Shown here piece after piece: positions 1 through 6,828 of a DNA stretch of 7,493 nt; positions within the stretch are counted from its first letter, which is position 1; each line of letters opens with the position of its first letter. Below the pieces are notes generated by a model. The model saw only the letters and a program-made list of their open reading frames with translations. It was not told the DNA's origin and did no database searches. This stretch comes from Candidatus Krumholzibacteriia bacterium. GTDB taxonomy: Bacteria > Krumholzibacteriota > Krumholzibacteriia > LZORAL124-64-63. The stretch lies in assembly GCA_030590265.1 (NCBI GenBank), contig JAUUYW010000156.1:1-7493 (forward strand). The letters are read 5' to 3'. Position numbers and translations under genes: made by a program.

Positions 1-3000
1 GGAAACCGTCTTTTCCAGGCATCATGACATCGCTGATGATCAGGTCGGGAGTTTCGGTAAAGGCGGCTTCAATTCCTTCATCGCCATCCTTGGCCAGGAT
101 TACCTGGTACTCTTTTTTTAGAATATCGTGAAGGAAGATGCGCAAATCAGGGTCATCTTCAACCAGAAGCAGCAAAGGGCGGGTGGGAAAGAAATCCTCG
201 TCACCACGGTTGTCCATGGGCTCATCAGAGGGCGTAAGTCCGAAAAGGGGCTTCTCCTTGGCAAAAGTGTCTGGTGAATCCATGGGAACAGGGATTTGAG
301 TTGGGTAAAGCGGCAGGTCAACGGTGAACACCGTTCCAGCATCCATATCGGAGGCAACTGTGATGTTGCCACCAAGCAGATCGACCAACTCACGGATCAG
401 GGCCAACCCGATCCCACTTCCACCTCGGCTATCGGTAGGGCCACCGGACATCTGGTAGAATCGATCAAAAATCTTTTCGTGTTCTTGAACTGGAATGAAA
501 GACCCTGTATTCCCCACTTTCAGAATCAACTGCCTTTGCAATCGGGCTTCTTTGGGTCGCATGGACTGTTGTGTTCTCTCGATGGGTTTTTCGGGTTTCA
601 ATTCCACTTTGAACCATACCCGGGCCCCAAGAGGAGAAAACTTGATGGCATTGGCCAGTAGGTTGCCGGTTACTTTTTCCAACAAATCAGGGTCTGCCAA
701 ACAGGGAATCTGCCCACGGGGAATCAGGGTCTCGTATTGCAGACCCTTGACCTCGGCCAGGGAATGGAATGAGGCACTTAATACGCGCAGATTACTCAAG
801 ACGTCAATAGGTTGCCAATTCAAGGGGAAACGGCGGCTCTCCAAGCGGGACAAATCCAGCAATTGATCGATCAGCTGGCCAAGCCGCCGGCTGTTGCGGC
901 GCATCATTTGGAAGAGCTCTTTGTTCCCGCTGGCGGGATCTTGTTCCAAAAGGTCCAACGGTCCCTGGATCAAGGTCAAGGGAGTGCGGAATTCATGGCT
1001 GATGTTAGCGAAGAAGCGAGACTTGATTTGGTCCAATTCGCGAAGTTGGCGAAATTCAGCCAAACGGATTTTTAAATTGGCGGCGCGCTTGATTCGCAAG
1101 CTGGAAAGTCTGAAAGCCAAAACCAGGGCGGCTATTGCTGACAGGACATAGACCAATAGGGCAACGGGTGAAGACCACCAGGGGTTGCTGATGAAAATTT
1201 CCAATTGCGCTTCATTTTCACTCCAGATGCCATCACTGTTGGTCGCTTGCACTCGGAATCGGTAGCGTCCTGGCGATAGTCGAGAATAGGTGGCATGACG
1301 GTCGGAACTGGGCCTGCTCCATTGGTGATCATGGTTTTCCATTTGAAACCGGTACAGGTTGCGTTCGGATCTGGAAAAATCAAGGGATGCAAACTGAAAG
1401 GTCAGGTGGTTCTGGTTCCAGGGAAATGAAATATGATCGGCAAAGGGTAAATTGATTTTGAGGGCCGACTGTGGACCAGGATCCAAGGGCTCATCAAAAA
1501 GTCGCAGCTCGGTCAGAACCACCGGGGGAGAATAGGTATTTCGTTTTTGCACAAGTTGGGGATGAAAAACAACCAGGCCTTGCTGGCCACCAAAGTACAT
1601 CGTTCCGTCAATGGATTGGTGGCGAGCAACAAACGATTCATCACCTGGAAGTCCGTCGTGTTGATCGAATACCCGCATATTGCCGGTTATGGGATCAAAA
1701 TCAACGAGACCTTTGTCTGTAGACAGCCACAGGTGTCCCTGTTCATCCTCAAGAATGGAACGTACAAAATCGTTGGGCAAGCCCTGTGATCGCCCGATGG
1801 TGCGAATTACTTTTCCTTGGACCGGGTCAAATTCCATCAGGCCGGCCAGGCCGACAATCCACAAACGACCATCTGCGGATTCATGAAGGTCCGATACCCC
1901 GATCAGCCCGCGTTTGGAGTCACTAAATCGTTGAAATCCTCCGGTTTCAGGGTTCAAAAGATTCAAACCTCTTCGGTCCGTTCCAAACCACATTCGACCA
2001 GACGAGTCTTCCAATATGGCATTGACCGTGTTTTGACTGAGGCTGCTGGAATCATCAGGACTGTGGGAAAAAAGCGTGGCCGAGCCAACGGTTGGATCAA
2101 AATCATAAAGGCCTGACAAGTGATTGCAAAACCATATGTGGCCTCGGGAATCCACATATGAAACCCGAATGGTATTTTGAGTCAAGGCCCGGGCAAAGGG
2201 TGGTTTGATCAGAGGACGCCGAATAATCCCATCGCTGGAACGGTACAACCAGATCCCGGAATTGGTACCCAACCAAAGGGAATCGGGATTGGTTTCAGCA
2301 ATGTTATCCACAACCCGGACCGAGGAATCGGGAAAGGCAATCGGAACAAAGGAACCGGTATTGCCATCAAGGTATTGCAATCCGCCGCGTTGACCAAGAA
2401 TTGAGAGTGAACCCGTCCCCACCCATAATCTCTGGCGGCGGTCGGTAATGATGGAACTGATTAAGTCAATGGGCAGAGATGGCCGGTCACGGCTTTTTGC
2501 TTTTGATATGACGTCGAACTTGTTGGCTTCGGGGTTGAATTTATTCAGGCCTGCATGCCAGGAACCAACCCAGAAGATTCCGGATTGGTCAATAAAGACA
2601 GTAAGGACGGGGCCATTGGCCAGAGAGTCCTGTCTGTTGGGGTCGTGGCTGAACAGCCTGAAGGACCCATCACTTGGTTGAAAATGATAAATCCCCAAAT
2701 TTGTGGCAATCCAGAAGCTGCCATCGGGTGCCTGGGTCATGTTGACCATGAGCAACCGTTGTTGTGGCAGATCAGACTGCCGGGGGCGAAAAACTGTCAG
2801 GATTTTTGAGTGGGGATTGAAGCGAACAAGTTTGTCCAGTCCCAGGAGCCAAATATTTCCCCGATGATCAGCCATAATTTTCCGAACTCCCAAATCAGGA
2901 AATCCCTGATCAGGGCCGAAAGTGTTGACCACATCACCTTTTAGGTTTCTGACGACAACGCCCGCAGTGGAGGAAGAAGTCCACAAATGGCCTTTTTCAT

Positions 3001-3574
3001 CCCGAAAAATGCTTTTGGTGTCGGTGATATCAAAACCCGCAGGTGGGGGAATGGTGGACAGTTTGCCTGTTTCAGGCTCAATGCGGGCAATAGTGTCGGA
3101 ATCGAGGAAACCAGCCAAGATGGCCCCATCCTGGTCTTCAAAAAGTGAACTCACGGAGCTGCCGGGAACAGTTTCTGGTTGGTTTGATAGAGATGCTTCC
3201 CAATTCCGGAATTGACCTGTTTGAGTGTTGTACTGTGAGACACCATTACTCAAGGTGCCGATCCAGAGGTTTTCCCGCGAATCAACCATCAGTTCGGTTA
3301 TTACACGTCCTCCAATGGTAGTGGAATCGTCGGGGTCCGGTAGGAATACCTTCATTTCATATCCGTCAAAACGCACCAGACCGGCGTGGGTACCAAACCA
3401 GAGAAACCCCTGGCCATCCTGAACGATTGCCCTTACTGAATTTCCCGGTAGACCGTCAGCAACGGTGATATGTTCGAAATGCAGAAGTGAAGGTGGAGTG
3501 GTTTCGGCGCCAAGAGACTCTGGTCCAATGATCGCGATTAAGAGGGAGCACAGTGCGAATAGATTTGTTTTCAT
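1..3574 (-). CDS. Hybrid two-component sensor histidine kinase with double Reg_prop propeller, Y_Y_Y, HisKA, HATPase_c and receiver (partial, C-terminus off the left edge)
   Basis: The frame is open without a stop from the ATG at 3574 to the window edge, giving 1191 visible residues. Residues 1-23 form a signal peptide (basic start, hydrophobic core, likely cut after LGA). Residues about 46-670 contain fourteen blade-like repeats of the Reg_prop pattern (D..G.lW.gt..GL..f), enough for two seven-bladed propellers. A Y_Y_Y domain spans about 722-796, followed by the aromatic WW boundary (799-800) and one membrane helix at 803-821. HisKA carries the phospho-accepting His860 in NISHEFRTP. HATPase_c shows the N-box Asn975, the G1 region GNTG (Asn1022 where Asp is usual), FDRFYQ and the G2 box GGSGIGLA (1051-1058). 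The receiver begins near 1134, with the acidic pocket at E1139/D1140/D1141 and the phospho-acceptor D1182 in SDVMMPG. From the family, the propellers sense a periplasmic ligand, often a glycan fragment, and an AraC-type HTH commonly follows the receiver. That part is not visible. The Shine-Dalgarno is weak. The ligand and target genes are unknown. Confidence 0.95.
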   Translation of the reverse strand, partial: MKTNLFALCSLLIAIIGPESLGAETTPPSLLHFEHITVADGLPGNSVRAIVQDGQGFLWFGTHAGLVRFDGYEMKVFLPDPDDSTTIGGRVITELMVDSRENLWIGTLSNGVSQYNTQTGQFRNWEASLSNQPETVPGSSVSSLFEDQDGAILAGFLDSDTIARIEPETGKLSTIPPPAGFDITDTKSIFRDEKGHLWTSSSTAGVVVRNLKGDVVNTFGPDQGFPDLGVRKIMADHRGNIWLLGLDKLVRFNPHSKILTVFRPRQSDLPQQRLLMVNMTQAPDGSFWIATNLGIYHFQPSDGSFRLFSHDPNRQDSLANGPVLTVFIDQSGIFWVGSWHAGLNKFNPEANKFDVISKAKSRDRPSLPIDLISSIITDRRQRLWVGTGSLSILGQRGGLQYLDGNTGSFVPIAFPDSSVRVVDNIAETNPDSLWLGTNSGIWLYRSSDGIIRRPLIKPPFARALTQNTIRVSYVDSRGHIWFCNHLSGLYDFDPTVGSATLFSHSPDDSSSLSQNTVNAILEDSSGRMWFGTDRRGLNLLNPETGGFQRFSDSKRGLIGVSDLHESADGRLWIVGLAGLMEFDPVQGKVIRTIGRSQGLPNDFVRSILEDEQGHLWLSTDKGLVDFDPITGNMRVFDQHDGLPGDESFVARHQSIDGTMYFGGQQGLVVFHPQLVQKRNTYSPPVVLTELRLFDEPLDPGPQSALKINLPFADHISFPWNQNHLTFQFASLDFSRSERNLYRFQMENHDHQWSRPSSDRHATYSRLSPGRYRFRVQATNSDGIWSENEAQLEIFISNPWWSSPVALLVYVLSAIAALVLAFRLSSLRIKRAANLKIRLAEFRQLRELDQIKSRFFANISHEFRTPLTLIQGPLDLLEQDPASGNKELFQMMRRNSRRLGQLIDQLLDLSRLESRRFPLNWQPIDVLSNLRVLSASFHSLAEVKGLQYETLIPRGQIPCLADPDLLEKVTGNLLANAIKFSPLGARVWFKVELKPEKPIERTQQSMRPKEARLQRQLILKVGNTGSFIPVQEHEKIFDRFYQMSGGPTDSRGGSGIGLALIRELVDLLGGNITVASDMDAGTVFTVDLPLYPTQIPVPMDSPDTFAKEKPLFGLTPSDEPMDNRGDEDFFPTRPLLLLVEDDPDLRIFLHDILKKEYQVILAKDGDEGIEAAFTETPDLIISDVMMPGKDGF

Positions 3575-3811
3575 GCCCACAGTTTCACCATCTGAATAAC
3601 CAAGTCTCATCAGTAGATTAACTAACATATTCGGCAAGGTTGCTTCATAATTTACTACAATACTACAATTTGCAACACATGGGCAAAATAATGAACCATC
3701 CAGGCTAGCACAGCTTGAAGCTCAAATGTTATTATTCCCTTGGTTATGGTTTCCAGAATGGTGCCAAAAAGAAAAAACAAAATTTCCCCAACCTGGTTAA
3801 GGAGAAAACCA
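3575..3811. promoter_or_regulatory. Divergent intergenic region between the sensor kinase and the secreted-protein gene
   Basis: This 237-base AT-rich stretch has no credible gene and must hold the promoters of both the minus-strand kinase and the plus-strand secreted protein. It contains a perfect 8-bp tandem repeat (3654-3669) and an 11-bp palindrome AGCTTGAAGCT at 3712-3722, about 90 bases before the secreted protein's start. I could not find a convincing pair of -35/-10 boxes at good spacing on either strand, so no promoter position is claimed. A clear ribosome binding site, GGAG at 3801-3804, sits 7 bases before the ATG at 3812. Confidence 0.6.
3654..3669. repeat. Perfect 8-bp tandem repeat ACTACAAT x2 in the divergent promoter region
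   Basis: ACTACAAT occurs at 3654-3661 and again immediately at 3662-3669. It lies about 80 bases upstream of the kinase start and about 145 bases upstream of the secreted-protein start. The core ACTACAA recurs once more at 4420-4426, just before the terminator of the secreted-protein gene. Adjacent identical octamers in a divergent control region could be a binding site for a regulator, possibly the kinase's own output domain. Chance in AT-rich DNA is also possible. Confidence 0.4.
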
Positions 3812-4384
3812 ATGAAAAAGATGCTAATACTTCTGGTTTCGATGGTGATACTTGGCTCGCTGAATATCGCTGTGGCCCAAGATCTCATTCACGAGTGGAA
3901 CGCTGATACCCCCGCCCAGGACATGAGTGATGGTGGAATGCTTTACGCTCCCAATTGCTACGCCCTTCAGTACAGTCCTCCTGAAGACTTCTTGCTGGAA
4001 AGAGTCGATTTTGTGCATGGTGATGCTGGTGATATCACTGTCTGGTTTTTTTCAGGCGAGGAACCTGATGAAGGCGAGCTCCTCACCGAGATTACATACA
4101 CCCAATCCGCTGAGCTTGGCTGGCAGGGTGAAGCTTTTACCGTTCCGGTTCAGGTTTCCGCTGGACAACCCTACTGGGTGATAATTTCTCCGGTCAACCA
4201 TTCTCCCATATCGATTTGTGAATTGGGAGACGGCACGCCAACTCCCATGAAAGTTGACTTCAATTGTGATGGAGGCTACTCAGCTTTCGTTACGGGCTTT
4301 TCCTTCAAGGTGCGGTTCTATGGCACTGCTACAGTTGCTACTGAAAATGTGACCTGGGATCGTGTCAAGGGACTTTATCGTTGA
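3812..4384 (+). CDS. Secreted protein of unknown function, probable beta-sandwich (190 aa)
   Basis: I do not recognise a named family. The start at 3812 is chosen because GGAG at 3801-3804 lies 7 bases upstream and the protein then begins with a classic signal peptide (KK, hydrophobic core, AVA cleavage site after residue 22). An in-frame ATG at 3740 would add 24 residues ahead of that signal peptide and has no good ribosome binding site. The mature part alternates short hydrophobic strands with Gly/Pro/Asp turns. The stretch around residues 61-125 (FLLERVDFVHGD, DITVWFFSGEEPDEGELL, LGWQGEAFTVPVQVSAGQPYWVII) resembles the beta-sandwich modules of FCB-type extracellular proteins, where such a domain often sits beside larger enzymes or surface proteins. 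Three cysteines (49, 136, 152) are in the mature part. It ends with a short charged/aromatic tail, TWDRVKGLYR. The gene is single, followed by its own terminator, and divergent from the sensor kinase. Confidence 0.9.
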   Translation: MKKMLILLVSMVILGSLNIAVAQDLIHEWNADTPAQDMSDGGMLYAPNCYALQYSPPEDFLLERVDFVHGDAGDITVWFFSGEEPDEGELLTEITYTQSAELGWQGEAFTVPVQVSAGQPYWVIISPVNHSPISICELGDGTPTPMKVDFNCDGGYSAFVTGFSFKVRFYGTATVATENVTWDRVKGLYR

Positions 4385-4436
4385 CCATAAGAGGTGCTTT
4401 GATTTTAAATTTGCAAAATACTACAAGCTTTCATTT

Positions 4437-4466
4437 CTACCCCCGGAATTACCGGGGGTAGTTTTG
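4437..4466 (+). terminator. Rho-independent terminator of the secreted-protein gene
   Basis: A perfect 10-bp inverted repeat, CTACCCCCGG (4437-4446) and CCGGGGGTAG (4452-4461), is closed by the 5-base loop AATTA and followed directly by TTTT (4462-4465). It lies about 50 bases after the stop codon of the 190-residue secreted protein. The GC-rich stem and trailing T run are textbook for intrinsic termination on the plus strand. The minus-strand side lacks a T run, so it is probably one-directional. Confidence 0.93.
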
Positions 4467-4612
4467 TAAGGTTACATAGTTTTGCCTGGCGATGGGTTTA
4501 GGCTTTTTGCAAGTGACCACAAAAGACTGAAATTGTGGCATTTTCCTGATTTTGTATTTCATTTGAGGCAGATTTCCACGATTTATCCCTTCTCTCAATT
4601 CGGAGTATTCCC
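4467..4612 (+). promoter_or_regulatory. Leader/promoter region of the DEAD-box helicase gene with a small hairpin
   Basis: This gap of about 150 bases between the terminator and the helicase start must contain the helicase promoter. It has a short inverted repeat, CCACAA (4517-4522) and TTGTGG (4533-4538), extendable by two pairs across a bulged A, followed by a T-rich stretch (CATTTTCCTGATTTTG). Cold-shock helicase genes of the DeaD type often have long regulated leaders, so a structured 5' untranslated region is plausible. I cannot place the transcription start. GGAG at 4602-4605 serves as ribosome binding site, 7 bases before the ATG. Confidence 0.4.
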
Positions 4613-6487
4613 ATGTCTAATCCTGCCCAGGGGTTCAGCGAGCTGAATCTGGCTGATCCTCTTGTCAAAGCTGTTACCGAATTGGGTTACGAATCCCCAC
4701 TGCCAATTCAGGCTGCCTGCATTCCCCCATTGCTTGAGGGCAAGGATGTTTTGGGTCTGGCCCAAACAGGAACCGGGAAAACCGCCGCCTTTGCCTTGCC
4801 TTTGCTATCAAACATCGATCTGACCAACAACACGCCGCAGGTTTTGGTGCTGACACCCACCCGCGAGTTGGCAATCCAGGTGGCCGAAGCTTTCCAGGCC
4901 TATGCCCGTCACCTGCGTGGATTTCATGTGGTGCCGATTTATGGCGGACAGCGTTATTCTTTTCAATTCAGCCAGTTGCATCGCGGTCCTCATGTCATTG
5001 TGGGGACACCCGGACGTCTTCTGGATCACCTCAAAAGGCGCACTCTGGACTTGAGTGGACTGACAACCCTGGTGCTGGATGAGGCCGATGAAATGTTGCG
5101 CATGGGGTTTGTGGAGGATGTGGAAAACATCATGTCCCAGGCTCCGGATGAAAAGCAAATGGCCTTGTTTTCGGCCACCATGCCACCGCAAATCAGACGC
5201 ATTTCAAAGAAGTACCTGAACGATCCTGTTGAAATCAAAATCGAAGCCAAAACCAGCACCGCCGACAATATTGAACAGTTGTATCTGGTAGTTCCCAACC
5301 ATGCCAAATTTGAAGCCCTGGCCCGAATCCTGGAAACCGAGTCCTACGACGGAATCCTGATTTTCACCCGCACGAGGGTTGCCACCATGGAGCTGGCCGA
5401 AAAAATGGCCGCCCGTGGTTTCGATGTTGCCGCTCTGAACGGCGATATGAACCAGCAGTCTCGGGAACGCACCATCAAGCGTCTCAAGACGGGCAATATT
5501 GATATTGTGGTGGCCACTGATGTGGCCGCCCGGGGTTTGGATGTGGAACGCATTTCCATGGTGATCAACTACGACATCCCCGGTGACTCCGAAGCCTACA
5601 TTCACCGCATCGGTCGGACGGGACGGGTGGGTCGTTATGGCAAGGCGATTCTGTTTGCCAATCCTCGGGAAAAACGTTTGCTGCTGTCCATCGAGCGGGC
5701 AACACGTCAGCCCTTGAAGCGCATGGAAATGCCCAGTCATGATACGGTGACCCGCAAGCGCATCGAAAAGTTTCGCGATAGCCTGGTGGCCTTGGTGGAA
5801 AAGCAGGACTCTATGGAGTTTTTCCAGGACCTGAGTTTTGAACTGATGGAAGAGATGGATATCGATATGCTGCAACTGGCAGCAGGGGCTTTGTGCATGG
5901 CCCAGAAGGAACGTCCTTTGCAGGCTGAGGATAGTCAGGCTTTGAACATTTCCCATTTTGATGAGCCGCGCCAGGGAAGGCAGGGACGTCAGGACCGGGG
6001 CGGACCCAAGGGCCGGCAGCTGCAAAACATGGCCTTGTACCGAATCGAAATTGGCTCAGCCGATGGGGTGGAAATTCGCAACATTGTGGGCGCGGTTGCC
6101 AATGAAACGAGCATCCGCAGTCGGTTCATTGGGCAGATCAGGATCCATCAGGATTTCTCTACCATCGAATTGCCGGACGATTTGCCTCAGAACATTGTTG
6201 ATCATTTAAAAACTACCCATGTGGGACCCAAACAGATGCGGATTTCGCGGATTCGGAATGAAGGTCCGGGTGGAGGTGGCCCTGGGGAAAAACGTGGGTG
6301 GAAGCCTAAACCTGGGAAACCTAAATCAGCACGGCCAAAAGCTGGTAAGGCAAAAGACGGTGAGGAAACTGTGCCTGGAAAACCTGGAACAGGTAAACCC
6401 AAGAAGGTCAAAACGAAAAAATCCAAGGCCGCGAAAAAGAAGAAAGCCAAAAAAGCTGCTGCAAAAAAGAAGGCTCGCAAGGAATGA
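4613..6487 (+). CDS. deaD: DEAD-box ATP-dependent RNA helicase, DeaD/CsdA type, with DbpA-like RNA-binding domain and Lys/Ala-rich tail
   Basis: This is a complete 624-residue protein, close to the length of E. coli DeaD. All core motifs are present: Q motif with Gln33, motif I AQTGTGKT (50-57), PTREL (82-86), GG (111-112), TPGR (132-135), DEAD (156-159), SAT (187-189), FTRT (251-254), ARGLDV (306-311) and HRIGRTGR (331-338). Residues about 370-440 form the helical extension typical of DeaD. Residues about 474-547 match the DbpA-type RNA-binding fold (ALYRIEIG, IVGAVANETSI, IGQIRIHQDFSTIELP). A disordered tail (550-624) is rich in Gly/Pro and then Lys/Ala. From the family, it unwinds short RNA duplexes using ATP in the cytoplasm, aiding ribosome assembly and mRNA decay, often during cold stress. 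The start has GGAG 7 bases upstream, and the stop TGA is followed at once by an in-frame TAA. It appears monocistronic. Family assignment is near certain; the exact symbol is less so, since CshA and DbpA are related. Confidence 0.97.
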   Translation: MSNPAQGFSELNLADPLVKAVTELGYESPLPIQAACIPPLLEGKDVLGLAQTGTGKTAAFALPLLSNIDLTNNTPQVLVLTPTRELAIQVAEAFQAYARHLRGFHVVPIYGGQRYSFQFSQLHRGPHVIVGTPGRLLDHLKRRTLDLSGLTTLVLDEADEMLRMGFVEDVENIMSQAPDEKQMALFSATMPPQIRRISKKYLNDPVEIKIEAKTSTADNIEQLYLVVPNHAKFEALARILETESYDGILIFTRTRVATMELAEKMAARGFDVAALNGDMNQQSRERTIKRLKTGNIDIVVATDVAARGLDVERISMVINYDIPGDSEAYIHRIGRTGRVGRYGKAILFANPREKRLLLSIERATRQPLKRMEMPSHDTVTRKRIEKFRDSLVALVEKQDSMEFFQDLSFELMEEMDIDMLQLAAGALCMAQKERPLQAEDSQALNISHFDEPRQGRQGRQDRGGPKGRQLQNMALYRIEIGSADGVEIRNIVGAVANETSIRSRFIGQIRIHQDFSTIELPDDLPQNIVDHLKTTHVGPKQMRISRIRNEGPGGGGPGEKRGWKPKPGKPKSARPKAGKAKDGEETVPGKPGTGKPKKVKTKKSKAAKKKKAKKAAAKKKARKE

Positions 6488-6610
6488 TAATTTCAGAAAT
6501 GATGGTCTGAAAAATTTGACGGTAACGAATGCATTCCGTGCACCACACGCCGAAATTTTTGTGAGTCTGGCTGCGTCCCATACAAGCTACAAATTAATTA
6601 TATACGGCCA

Positions 6611-6651
6611 CAGAAATCTGCGACTATGGGATCCATTTTCGCAAATTTCTG
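6611..6651. repeat. Imperfect 13-bp inverted repeat with nested inner stem and overlapping direct repeats
   Basis: The left arm CAGAAATCTGCGA (6611-6623) pairs with the right arm TCGCAAATTTCTG (6639-6651) at 12 of 13 positions, with one C/A mismatch. Inside, after a symmetric 2x2 internal loop, ATGG (6626-6629) pairs with CCAT (6633-6636) around the loop GAT, so the whole 41 bases fold into one long hairpin. The octamer TCTGCGAC also appears twice as a direct repeat (6617-6624 and 6648-6655), 31 bases apart, close to three helical turns. No T run follows, so it is not an obvious terminator. It may be a regulator site, a structured RNA element or a copy of a small dispersed repeat. Confidence 0.6.
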
Positions 6652-6800
6652 CGACAAGAATATTATGACTCTCACAAACTTTATGTATTGCAGCATCTTC
6701 CTCTGAATTCTGGAGCTGGCCTGAAATATGCTGGTTCTTTTTGTCCAGCCGTTTCTCCCGTGAAGGACATCTCAAGCCTATCCATACGGCTCGATATCAT

Positions 6801-6815
6801 GTCAATTCATTTGAC
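6801..6815. promoter_or_regulatory. Small inverted repeat next to the ribosome binding site of the last gene
   Basis: GTCAA (6801-6805) and TTGAC (6811-6815) form a 5-bp inverted repeat with a 5-base spacer, ending one base before the AGGAGG ribosome binding site (6817-6822). It could be an operator half-site pair or a weak leader hairpin. At this length it could also be chance. Confidence 0.2.
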
Positions 6816-6828
6816 CAGGAGGAACCCC

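Larger units (their letters stand above)
6488..6828. other. 341-base intergenic region without a credible gene
   Basis: No reading frame here has a ribosome binding site plus protein-like sequence. It holds a 7-bp inverted repeat just after the helicase stop (TTTCAGA 6491-6497, TCTGAAA 6506-6512) with no T run behind it, so it is a poor terminator at best. It also holds a strong imperfect hairpin at 6611-6651, a loosely flanking pair TTTGTGAG (6558-6565) and CTCACAAA (6671-6678), and a small inverted repeat at 6801-6815 directly ahead of the next gene's ribosome binding site. The promoter of the last gene must lie in it, but I could not place it. Confidence 0.6.

Noticed and set aside
296..866. 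Plus-strand open frames within the kinase region
   Set aside because: The minus strand encodes continuous HisKA, HATPase_c and receiver domains here. The plus-strand translations have no recognisable motifs or ribosome binding sites.
3740..3811. Upstream ATG at 3740 as start of the 190-residue secreted protein
   Set aside because: It would put 24 residues before a complete signal peptide and lacks a Shine-Dalgarno, whereas the ATG at 3812 has GGAG 7 bases upstream.
5204..6025. 273-residue open frame on the minus strand inside the helicase gene
   Set aside because: It lies wholly antisense to a complete, motif-perfect DEAD-box helicase, and its His/Gln-rich translation has no domain-like features. 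It is a shadow of the coding strand.
6491..6512. 7-bp inverted repeat after the helicase stop as an intrinsic terminator
   Set aside because: The stem is short and AT-rich, the loop is 8 bases and A-rich sequence follows rather than a T run. It is too weak to call.
6219..6668. 149-residue plus-strand open frame overlapping the helicase end
   Set aside because: It is a frame-shifted reading of the Lys-rich helicase tail that runs into intergenic sequence, with no ribosome binding site of its own.
6587..6775. 62-residue minus-strand open frame in the intergenic region
   Set aside because: It spans the imperfect hairpin, has no ribosome binding site, and its composition is not protein-like.
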